From: Glossina fuscipes | Lineage: Eukaryota > Arthropoda > Insecta > Diptera > Glossinidae | Direction of reading: 5' to 3' | Assembly (NCBI RefSeq): GCF_014805625.2 | Contig: NW_023998423.1 | Location: 15,274,737-15,338,736 of the forward strand | DNA length: 64,000 nt | In this document: one piece after another, positions 11,486-24,450 of the stretch | How positions within the stretch are numbered: the stretch's first letter is position 1 | How the letters are laid out: each line of letters begins with the position of its first letter | Program-made: the position numbers and the translations under genes | Notes under the pieces: generated by a model | Database searches by the model: none | What the model was told of the DNA's origin: nothing | The model's input: only the letters and a program-made list of their open reading frames with translations

Positions 11486-14400
11486 CTAAAGAAGCCATTC
11501 TTTAATATCTAAGAAGATGGGTCTATTAAACTCGTATACTCACCACTGGTGGATACGAAATATACTTGTCACTCATATTGAAGTAAGAACCGTCTGGAGG
11601 TGGCGCCGGAGAAGGCGAAGAAATGTAACTGCCCTTAATAACCAATGACGATGCTGGAGATGGTGAGGGAATATAAATGCCATTCGACATAATCATATGA
11701 TCATCTTTGGAACGTGCCGATTCGGGTATGCCGTTACGGCTGCTATGTCTTTTAGGATTGGGTAGGGTACGTGTAAAGTCTGGATTGCACGCATAAGGCG
11801 GTGTGCACATTGAACTCTCCTGATATTTAGGTGGATACGAAGTGGATTGTATAATATCAACATTTTCAACCAAATAAGTGGCAGTAGGTTGTTTCTGTAC
11901 ATCGGCCTGCAAAGCAGAAATGGGTAACTGTTTACAGTTTAAAACATTTTAGAATATAATTCTTAGAATTCTTTAAGAAAAAAAACATATAGCAAAGCCT
12001 ACCTTATACACCGACTGATTGTCCTCTTTAGAATATGCATCATCGTTGGGTGCTTCTACTTCGTTTGCATTTTTATTTTGTCGTCTAATCACAAACCAAG
12101 CTACCAAAGCAGCATTCAGTATTAATAAAACCATCGCAGCCGATGTTATACCAATTATCATAAAATTAGGCATTTCATCCTTTTCATTTAATTCTGCTGA
12201 TAAAGGTGTAGATCCTAAACGAATACAAATATATTCCCGTTTAGATGGACTCTTTGATTTGCAATATTTACCTTTTGCTAAAGTTAATTTGATATCAGGC
12301 AAGAATTTGCTGCCACCCGCTTCATTAGCAGACATTACAGAAAAGACATACGTACTGCCTGCCTTTAAACCATCAATGGTGACATTTAAGCTACCCGGCT
12401 TGCCATCGATGTACTTGTATTTGTCTTCATTGTATACTTTAAACCGTAAACGATAATAAACTGGCAGGCCACCGTCAAAGCCTGGTATCCAAGACAGATC
12501 TACCCCATTTTCTGTAACATTGTTTACCAACAATTCGAGCGGAGTGTCTGGCCGCATAGGCTTAGAAAACTCCAACGTGGTACTAGCTTGACCATGTGCA
12601 TTACGTGCCATACATTCATATTGGCCATAATCGTCATTTGACGTGTTTTCTATAACCAAAGTTGACTCATAGGTAAAGGCATCCAATCTACGATCTATAG
12701 CTTTGAATTTATTTCGGCGCATCTTTAAATCCTTGCCCTGACGGCGCCAAATAAAATTAGGTTGAGGTGCTGCCAAAGCTCTACAAGTCAATCGTGTCCG
12801 TTCACCTAAACGTCCGGCGAATCGGGTATACGACGGAGAGTGATCAAGTTCGGGGGCGGCTGCAAAAAGACACAAATTCAACCTATCTTTCATGGCTTTT
12901 TAATCTTCAGCTTACATTGGACTATAAGTAAGACCTCTTTCTGTGCCGGCGGACCTCTTCGGTTATTCACTACACAAGTAAAGTTGCCAATATCTGATTT
13001 TTGAACATTGCTTATGTGCAAATACGACGTTCCATTGTCGTAAGTGGTGGTAGTCCGACCATTCAAGTCATAGCCACTTCGCAGCCAAGTGACATGTTCG
13101 GAGGACAAAGGTCGAGCCATAATACTGCAAGCTAGAACTGCATCTTCGCCAGGCACGAAACTTGCACCCTCAGACACTGATTCTATATGAGGGGGATCTG
13201 CAAAAACACATCTCCATTTGATGGACAGTTGACATCGAATATCCGTTTTATACTTACATTCCACAACTAGCTGTACTTCCATGATGGTAGTGCCTTGGGA
13301 ATTCATGGCTTCACAAATATAACTGCCGGCATCATTTCGCGATATTCTACTTATATTAAGGACGGGCCCATCAGATGAAATACGTTGGCCTTGAATACCA
13401 TTAGATAGAATAGGTAAACCATCTTTAGTCCACGTATAAGTCATAGCCATAGGATTTCCCGAAGCATGTAATTCTATATGCAAAGGTTCGCCTTCAATTC
13501 CCACATAAGTATTGGTTTGAGTGTTATCGAATTTCGGGGGATCTAAAAACAAAATATTTATCAGTTTCATAAGTATTGGCTGGCATTGCATGTAAGTGGG
13601 AACCTACATAAAATATCCAAGCTAATGGTTTCATGAACACTGCGCTGCAAGATTTCATTATTGCTCTGGCAAGTGTATACTATACCGTCCAAATCTTGAG
13701 TTATGTTCACATATATTTCCAAGGTGGTTACGGAACCACCCCATAATCCTGGCTTATTCGAAAGATTTACCCCTTCCACCGGTATACCATCCTTCCACCA
13801 AGACACCTTGGCTGGGGGATTGCTTGAACTAGAGTCACAAATCAACTTGGCTCTTGTACCAGGAACCAAATTTTTCGGCTCTACTGTGATTTTAACTGTC
13901 TCCGGAGGAACTATTAAATTACGAAAAAGAAAAAACTAAGACTAAGATTCTCAGTGTCCATAACCGTCATTGTTCAACTTACAATGTATGCTTAACGTTT
14001 TTGTAGCAAACAATGGTATCTCAATAGCTGAACTTTGTATCTCACATTTGTAAATGGCGTTATTGTCTGACGCATTAACCAGTATAGTAAGCTCCGAGGT
14101 TATTTTAGAATCTTGCACTTTAGACATTGTATTCAATTTTTTGTCATTCTTATACCAAGTTAAATTTGGTGGAGGATTGCCACCCAACGAAGAGCATTGC
14201 AACTTTTTAACTGAACCCGAAATGATGACATCACCGTCATTATAGCCCGTCAATAAGGGTGGCGATGGGGGATCTTAAATTAGTTAAGAAAACCAAAAGG
14301 GGGAAAATTGACATACTTTGACGTCAGCATATCTTTTATGCGAAATAACTTACATAGCACATGCACACTATGCGAACCAACAATATTTTGCGTTAATTCT

Positions 14401-17400
14401 ACATTAAGAGCATGACAAACAGCCACAAACGTACGACTATTTGTATCTATGTTTATGGAAACGTTCGACGAACTAATCCAACCGCCGCCAGTTGCTGAAC
14501 GCAATGTTTTATATGTGTTGTTACCTAACGGGCGACCATTTAAAGACCAGCTAATGCGTGCTGCTGGATTAGACGGTGCCGTAAGACAAGTTAACTGCAC
14601 TACATCGCCCACTTTAGCCTCCGTGGCTCCATTTATAGTGACTTCCTTGGGGGCAACTATGAAAGAGAACAGAATTAAAAGGAAAATAACAATTAAGTAC
14701 CAAGCTATAACTTGAGACATTTTATTTGCGGTGCAATAAAACTAAGACTGAAAAGGAGGAGAGAATATTCTTATTCCTTGCAACTTACATAAAACAGTTA
14801 AATTAACTTCAGTCTTAAAGGCAGTGTTAGAGAGTATATTTTTAGCTTCGCAAACTAAATTCGCACCGTCATCTTGTTCTTCAGCTACAAAACTGTAAAC
14901 ATTCTCCGACAGACGACCTGAAGTTCTGTAAATAAATAAATTTAAAAGGTATAAATAAAAGCAAAGAAACAACCCTTGAAAATATTGTAACTTACCGTTG
15001 AGGTGAACTAATAGGTAACCCATTCTTATACCAAATTAATTGAGCGGGAGGATTGCCACCCCTACTGCGGCATGAAATTTTTACATTTTGTCCTCGTCTT
15101 AATGTCTCCCCTTGACTGTAGCCCTCAAAAAATGGTGTACCAGGAGGATCTATATATACGTATATGGCAAGGTCGCAATAAATTAACCTGATGGTATATA
15201 TGTTTGCCCAATTACTTACACAAAACCGATAGTTGTACTGTAGAACGCATGGGTACATCGGGTGGTAAGGCCTTGTGTTTGGCTTCGCATGAAAAGTCTT
15301 TATAATCATCATCGGCAGTCGGTTGTAAAGTTATAGTAGAAATTGTAGTAAAACGTTTCGCAGATGTTTCGGTCACCTCAACACGTGCTTGAACTAAGCG
15401 TATGTCACTGTCAAAGCAATATTCTTTAAAAGCTTAAATGTTAATTTACTTACTTGCAACTAAAGGTGTGTTGTCGCGATTCCAAAGTAATTCAGCTGCA
15501 GGATTAGCATTCTGTGCAATGCATTTAAGCGTCAAATTTTGTTTTTCTATTATTTCGACTTTGGCATTTTGCGCGTAACCATCAATAGCTATAGAACTAG
15601 GAGCAGCGACTATGCTTAACTTGGCGTTGGCTCGAATAGCAGGATTGCCTGCAGCTGGTCCCACTTGACACTGATATTCCGCATCGTCTTCAAGTGAAGC
15701 ATTTTTAATTTGCAAATTGTAGATACCGTTCGCAGCATCCACCAGAACCGAGTATCGGGGGAAGCCATGTATAACCGCGGAAAAGCCCAAAGCAAAACCA
15801 TCTTTTGTCCACTGAACCTGACCGGCACGATTTGCGACCTCACAGCGTAATAGCGTGTCGGTGCCTTCCAGTATTTGCAAATCGTGCGGAGTCACACGAA
15901 ATTTCTGCACTGGAGGAGATTGCGAAGCACATAAGCTAAAGCCTAAAATGAAATGAAAAATAATCAAATGCGATGATCAACACCTTAGGCGTTACAGCGC
16001 CTACTTAAGATTATATGAATCTTACTTTAATTTTCAGTGAAATAATTTACACACTTTTCACAAGTAACATTGTTCGTTATTAAAGGCCTTGAGGGACAGT
16101 GATGATGCCAACAATAAAAGATGAGAAACAGTAAGACTTCATTTCATGCAGACGACGATTGCATTAAGTCTGATCAAAGGCAACTAAAGCGCAAATTTGA
16201 AACAAGTTTATCTTTCAACTGAAAACTACCGAAGGTCGCGTATTTAGAAAAGGTAATGAAGAGAATTATTAGGGTTTGGAAATTTTTTTTTTCAAAATTT
16301 TCTCTTTCAGCTTGGCAAGGAATTAGATATCGCTACAATGTGGATGCTATAGGCATAAAATATCTTCTGTTTCGGTGTCGAAACCCAATCGAAAGTCTGT
16401 TCTCGCTATTTCCTTTAACATAAAAGGAAATCAATGCACACCTGGATTGAGTAGAAGCTGGTCCATGTTTCGAAAGTTGATCTTGCGTGTTTAAAATGCC
16501 AGTTACTCGGACCTATGGGCGGGACACATCTGCTTGTCATACAGGAACATTCATCTCACCTTAAGCAGAGTAAATACATACTAAGGAGAACTAATCGTTT
16601 TACAACTCTTTCAGCGATCAATGCAAATAATGGAGACTTTCGAAAAAGACATGGCTTTCATTCTCCTATTTTTGAGTCTATAGAAGCTCTTTCTAAAACA
16701 TGATGTGATTTTCGCCAGGTGTGAAGAAATCACTTTCAAAAAGCGGTCCCGTTCAAGTTAGTTTTTTCAAGCGACTTAAATAGCTTAAGCCTTTCTTGCC
16801 ATTCAGCCAGTCTTAGAGTGGAAACTTCAAATCTCGCACTAAGTCGCACAACATTCAAGCTTTCTTCTCAAATCTTAAAGAGCGTTAATATTTCCTGATC
16901 TCACAAGTGCTTTTGGACTAACTCCCTTACGTCTCTATGCTTACATTACAAAATCCCGCACTATTCCTTAATTGATATAAATACTAGAAGATAACCGGTC
17001 AGAGCAAATATTTAAGGAACCTCAAGTAACTAAAAATATCGATAAAGGAAATCGCTTGCTCCCTGCTTACTTAAACTTGCCTGCAGGATAAGCTTTATCT
17101 CGAAATGGAAATTAATGCAATAACAAAACAAAAACAAAAAATGAATGCCTAATATAAAGATGGAACTAAATATAAGTTCTATGAATTATTCAAATGAACA
17201 TATGTACGCATACCTAGGTACATAAAAATGACATTTTATCACACTTAAGTATTAATTTGCCTGAAAACAAAGTACAGCAAAAACCAGTTTACTTACTGTC
17301 CACATGCCGTCAAACTCCTTCAAGTGTGACCATATACGAATATGTATGCATGTGCATACATATGAAACGTAAATACGAAAACGTAAGCTCTAAATAAGAA

Positions 17401-18124
17401 CCAACAGAAAATTGAAAGAAGGGAAGAATACACTTAACTGGTTTCCTCTTCAATTCGATTCATTTCATTCATACATTAGTTGAAGCCATGTGCTTTATAA
17501 ATAGCCTTTACCATAAAATCTGCACACAAATACATACTTATAACCATCCTTATGTCAGTATAGATATCGATGTGTGCCTTCAAATATGAGACAGCTAACA
17601 ACTAACTACCACTATACGAAGATCAAGCAACCACAATTGTCCTTTATTGAACGTCATTAGCCACAAGAAACTCATATCGGAAGCCACAAGTTAAGTGAAT
17701 ACATTACAGTGCAGTGCAACACAGGTCAAATACAGGGTAAGAATTATATATCGAAAAACTTATGCCAGAGAATAAACATTTTGAAATTTGTTCTAGTTTC
17801 GTTTAAGAAAAACAAAAAAAACAAAAAGAACGAAAAACTATTTGCCAAACTCTCTGCTAAGTCATGTGGGTACACTTGCAGCTATAGAGATAGCATATGA
17901 AAAGTGAAAATGTCAAACTAGAAGAACATTTTTAGTCGGTCATAAAAAGCAAGTACAGCGCACAGGCATACGAAATGAAAATTTACGTAGACCTCCTTGG
18001 CAATAAAGGAAGCTTTACTTTTACTTACATACGCACATTCATGTCAATACCTTAAACAAACAAACAATTTTCTAAAGATCAAAAAAAAAAAAAGAGAAAA
18101 GAAAAAAATGCGAAACGAGTAAGA

Positions 18125-18163
<39 letters not shown>

Positions 18164-21100
18164 AAAAGGAAAGAAGGGCAAAAAAAGAAATAAAGGCATA
18201 AAAGAAAAAATAAAACTGGTTGTACATATGAATGAGTGAATGAACGACTGAATGAATGGTTAGTTGACCGAGTAGATGTTTGATAATGACACAACGGATG
18301 TCGCACTAATGGTCACTTTCATTTTATGAATATACACTTTTTGTTTTTTTGTTTTTTTTTTTTTTGCTTTTTTTTTTATATATATATACAGACAACAAAC
18401 ACATCTTAATAAACTTTCAAATATGTTTACATGTGCTTATGTGCGTTTATTTGTATATGTATATGTATATATGTAAGAATGCATTAACCGAACCGAACAA
18501 TATCAAAAACGAACACGTACTAAATATTAACAGAAACTTAGTTAATGACTAAATGCTTTCATATATATTCATTGGGTAGAAGATGTGAACACAAAAAAAA
18601 TAAAAAATGCCATCTCATCATTTTCTTTACGCAAGAGAGCTTAAGAACGATAGGTGCCCTTACCCACGTTTACTACTACTTATGTGGACATATATGTTTA
18701 ATTCAGGTTTCATTAATAATGCAACAAAAAAAAAATAAAAAATAAAAAATAAAAAATAAAAAATAAATAACATAAATAAAAAACGAAACTATCAAATCTG
18801 CGGCTTTTTGAGAGGTAAGAATGACTGCGTTGTTATACAAACACAGCCTCAAGCTCGCATAAGCAATTGAATAGAGTAAAAAACCAATCAAAAAAAAAAA
18901 AAAAAACAAAAACACGAAAAACAGCAAAATTAACTTAAACTTGGTTAAGCTCTATGTGGCGGTTGCTCGCGCGCACGTATCCATCTAGTGCATAAATGTT
19001 GTATAAATTATACAGCATTTGCAGCAGCATTAAAAAACCAGTAACAACTTTAATAATATCAACAAATCGTAGAGAAACTAGTTTGACGCATCAACACCGG
19101 ATATCCGGTCAATTCGGTTTTGACTAACGAAGGATTCGAATAGGTAGGCAAAAGCGAAAATTTAAATCAATTCGTCATTTGGTCTCGCTCGTCTTTCCTT
19201 ATTATATATAATCGACACTCGACTGAAATTAGAAAAGATCAAGCAAGAAGATAAATGACTCCGTACGTACGTACGTACTCAGATGAATACATATATGTAT
19301 ATTTGCGATCCATATATGTATATTTAACGGTGACATTATTGTCAGAATAGCGAAATTGTTTTCTTGACAACCCAATACTAGAAGACTTAATAGAAGCTTA
19401 CACACTTACGCTACGCACACAGGTATTGATAAAATTTAATTAAGCAAGCGCGACATTTTTTTATATATATATATATGCATACTTTTATGTATGCATAAAG
19501 GCATACTTGTATGAAACATTTGTTACGCATAGATTTATGCTTATGTCCATGGGTGTGCGTGTGTTTGTAGTTTATTAAAATTTTTTAAAACTTTTTAAAC
19601 CCTTCGACGATCAATGAAATGGACCGAAACTTTTAATTAGATTAAATGAATTAAATTAACAAAAATTATTTAAATTTGAAAAAAACAAAAAAATGTTCCC
19701 AAGTTAACTTTAACCCTAGCTATCAATTGTGGTCTGTTACAACATTATTAATTCATTTAGGCGATATTCCCCTTTGTCTTATTTTCCATTTATTTTCTTC
19801 GTTATACAAACAGTCAATAATAAAAACGCTTACAACTCTTTGCCAGCATATGCTTTTAGATGAAACTTTGATCTTTAAATTATCGCATTCGTTCTTGTGA
19901 CGCATGCAACCCTACTCGAGACAATTATTAAATTAAATTTTTGTTATTTCGTATTTTCGTATTTTTGGATTTTCGTGTTTTTATCAAAGGCTTTGTAATC
20001 GTATGCAAAGATGCTGTTATTAATTGTTCGAGGCAATTCTGTGGCAAATCCCTTTTCACATACTTTTCATCTTAATGTATCTAAATATTTAATATACTGA
20101 TAAGCATATTTAAAGAGAAATCGATATTAATAATGGAAAATAATTTAAAAATTCTTCTCATAAATCTTTGGAAACTTAAATCTTTTTAAATTAACTGAAA
20201 TAATTACTTAAGCTAACAAAGAGATTGCACCGCATCAGTAACAATGAATGACAACTCCCAACCTTCATGTGAAAGAATTAAAATTCGTCTTTTGAATAAA
20301 TAGATTAATTAAAACATTTGAAGACACGACCTGCATTTCAAAAGTCCAGCACCCAGATATGTACCTAAAACAATGATAAAAAATATTTTAGCCGAAATAT
20401 TGCTCGCTGCTAGCTATAAATTTTGAAAATTTTGTCTGTCCATACGTCAATTAGTCGTTTGTTTAAAACAAACCAGTCAGTCATCAGGCCCTTTCCCTAC
20501 GATTTCGTAAGCATTGATGCGGTGCAAAGCAAATTCGTGTTCCACTACTGATCCAAACAAGTGACTATGGCAAAGATATGCTTTAGTGAGTAAAACGCAT
20601 TGACTAGCAATCATTAGTTGAATGCTTCCAACCTATCACTAACTGCTGTAAGGATGGGTGAACGAATGTCAAGCAAAAATAAAATCTTGTATTGCCTTAG
20701 TTCATATATCTTCCGTTTTTTCAACTGTAAATGATTCAGGTCAATTAATTGCTTTCAGTAGCATTTCGTAATAACCACTGGACCAGACTTTAACAGCTGA
20801 TAATAAACCATACACTTCTGGTCTCGTCAAACGCAGAATATTGTCTTTCGGTCAAAGCAATTCAGTTTCGCGGTCGATGTGAGCGGTGTGCCTGGATCCA
20901 CGTACCGATTTTTGAACCTGGGATTCCCAAAATAAATCCAAATGCCATCAAGCCTTTCTTTTTCAGAGAAAACGAATGTCGGCGGGTATTTTTTGTATTG
21001 CGACTTGTATTGGTATCATAATTGGTTATTGCTGCCAGACGTCGAAGCTATAAAAAGAAGAACAACTTCAGGCATTTGTGTATATTGCACATACTACCCA

Positions 21101-23332
21101 CAAACTCGGATTTCATAGTTACGTATGTAGTATGCAACCACTCCATGATTGATTAAATCTGTGATTTTCTTTTGAGAACATGCCAAGTACTTGCGGTTCG
21201 ACCATAAACATCATACATAGGATTGTAAGTAACTTGGTAGTTGAAGCACCACCTCGAACAAATTGCTTATAAGGCGCGTTTATTAAACTAAGTTCATGTG
21301 AAAGAAAGAAAATCAATAAGTTAATTTGTGACATAAATGTCCCGCTGTGACCAATGTAGTGGATTCATCACGCGTTTAGACTGAGAAGGATTTCTCTGAT
21401 TTCGAACATTACCTATATTTTCAGCTGAAATCAAGGAAAAACTCATGATTTCGTCTTAAGAAAAATAAGTAATAACAGTCAAGTCGCCTAGGCCGGTTAT
21501 TAAATACCCTACATTACTTCACCTAACCTACTTTTCCATTTATTTTTGGGATAAAGAATCAAATGTTAAACCTTGTTTTTATGTAAAAGCATACTTTTCA
21601 TGAGAGTCCTTTTATCGAAGCGGACCCAACTGACATGTTCCAAATTTGGTGAATTTAATTTTTTTCTCGTCATTGTTTTCTTATTTTCCTCGTAACGTGC
21701 CAACAGCTGGTCTCCGTCATATAAAGGCTTACTCTTCTTGTAATCCCTTATGTATGGGATGGGGACAAAAAATGCATCTACTTAGTCTAAATTTTGTGCA
21801 CTTAACTTTTTTTTCAAAATGTTATCGTTTTTCAGCGTGAACAAGTTTTTCACATCAATACGCAAAAATATTACTACTTAGCGATTTTGGTCGAGATATA
21901 TTTAAATGTGCAAATATATGCATTACAAGAAAAGTACTAAGTCTGTAAAAGCAGATCAATGGAAGGACAGACTTGCATAAATGGGCTCAGCATTTAATAC
22001 TGATCAAAACTATGTACTCTGAAGATTCCTTCTGTGCCTTGCAGACCTGTTAACTAAATTAATACACATCCACCTTTCTTTAATGATGTACAAAAACGCC
22101 AATAGGACTCTATTTACAATCCTTCCGGATTACCACGGTGCTTACCTGTACAGACGACATGTCTTAAGTAGTCAATAGAAAGTTTTTTCTATTGCTTGCT
22201 TCGTTGTTGCAAAAGCAATAATAGATTTAGCATATTGTCGATGCCTAAGGATGCGGAAAAGACGTGATTATCTTTGAAACCCAACGCATGAAGTTGAATC
22301 TTTTGTGATCAGCACCCTATTGTGAGAAGATTATCGTTGAGAAACATGCAATTTCAAGGCTTGCGCTGGGGATGTGCGTCTTTTACTCGACAAAGAATTT
22401 TATTCTCTTTAAAAACATAAACCTTCTTTATGATCTGTGAAAAGCATTAGATGCGCAACTTTGCTCCTCCGCTTTTATTTCGACATGTGTAGCTTTGCTA
22501 TAAGAAACTAGTTGTACGTTTACTATCCATAGTATTGTCCGCCGTCAGTACTATTTCTACAGTTATTATCTAGAAGGACTCTTTTTTTATAACAATCGAT
22601 TAGGAATCCCTTTCTAAGCTTTTCTGTCCGTCTGGTCGTTTTGTTTTCTTGTGTTTAACTTACAGGCCATAACTATTTAGATGTTTTCATGAAATTTGAA
22701 CGTGTTTCGGCTCAAGGACGAACGCTATTATGATTCGGAGCACTTTTTCAACCACTTCCCATAGAACGTTTTACATGCGTAATTGTATTAAGCGAAGCGA
22801 TCTAGGGTATTTAATGATGAGCCGTGGCCTATTATAATCTTTGTACTTGTTTCTTATCAAATACAACATTTTATGTTACGTTGCTTATGTATTTTGTTAA
22901 GGGATGTTTAAATTATAGGGTAATGGTAAGGTAGGCAAGGGGTGGGTCTTGGTTCATTATAGTGTCAAACATAAAGAATAGAAATTCGAATGGTTTGAAC
23001 AAACGATAAGTTATTTATTATTATTTATTATTTCAACTTTTACAAGTTGAAGCTCGAATTTAGTATACGCCTCCTTTTTGATAGGTGATATAAAATTTGT
23101 AGAGAAGAAACTAAAAGGGACGCTTTAATCATTGATTGTAGGTGTAAAAGTATCGTTTCCTTTTTGAAAATTTATCGCAAATAAATTTACCCGTAAACGA
23201 ATAAAAATTTCAAGTCAAACTTTGGCTTACGATTCACCCAAAAGCTGTAACCAAAATTTAAACATCTTTTCGTATTTAACAACATAATAAATTAGTCTCT
23301 TTTCACACACAAGGTTATATTAATACAGATTT

Positions 23333-23383
<51 letters not shown>

Positions 23384-24409
23384 CATACATACATAAATAC
23401 ATACATACATAAATACATACATACATACATATATAAATATATATGTATATATATATATAAAAGAAGTTATGACTAAATTTTAACGTTAACGTCTTGACCT
23501 AAATTACCATAATTTTGTGCTCTTCTCAATTTTAATGACAGAAAAACACATTCAAAAAATACTTTATTATTATTAAAGAATTGTTGTCGTGGCATAGCAG
23601 AAAAAAACAAAACAGAAACGCTTACGTTGTTCACATAATTCGTGTGGTCGTTATTTGCCTAATTAATAATAGAAATAAGAATTTTTAAAAATAATTTTAT
23701 TTAATTATTCATTTGATTGCAGTCAATAGTGAAACGCTGTAGACTTTTTGCCTTTAATCCGGCTGCGTCCGTTTCATTTTTCAAAAATTATTAAAATTAT
23801 TTTTAGACCGGATTTTATAGCAAAGTCCAAAAAAAAAAAAAAAAAACATGTGCAAAATATTATTATGGTAAAATAAAATAGTTAATTAAACTTTATGTTT
23901 TTATGTTTTTCTCATGATTCGATTAATAGATTTATTATAAGCCACGTTTTTGTTATTATTACTATTTTTGTTTTCTTTTTTTTTTTTTTTTTGTTTTTGT
24001 TATTAGAACAAACGCGTTTCATTAGCATCCAGCAGTGGATGTAGCCCTGAAGATATGAACGTATATATTTGTAAAATATACATATATATATATATATATA
24101 TAAACATGTATATATGTATATGTATTTATTAACATGTATTAACATGTATTAACCAGTATCTATAATATATATATACTGCATAATTAACATTTCCACACGG
24201 TCAGCTATTAATCAGAGTTCTACAACAATGATTAGTCTAAAATTACGCTAAAAGCAACAATAACAATAACAGCAAAAACAATTTAAACGATAACTGTTGT
24301 AAGAACAAATCTATAATGCCAAAGAATTAAGGTAACAATCATAGACTAGAATGAAATAATTATATATAAACACATAATGAAGATACATATATATATATAT
24401 ACATATATA

Positions 24410-24450
<41 letters not shown>

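Noticed and set aside
11526..11543. Read-through stop of hbs exon 13 (VSIRV end)
   Set aside because: A consensus GTGAGT donor and a 58-nt intron give the better-conserved YPPVAY end.
12019..12456. 145-codon plus-strand ORF
   Set aside because: Antisense shadow of hbs exons 11-12 and the open intron between them; the minus frame has clear FN3 and transmembrane homology.
14449..14715. 88-codon plus-strand ORF
   Set aside because: Antisense shadow of hbs exon 6 (Ig4).
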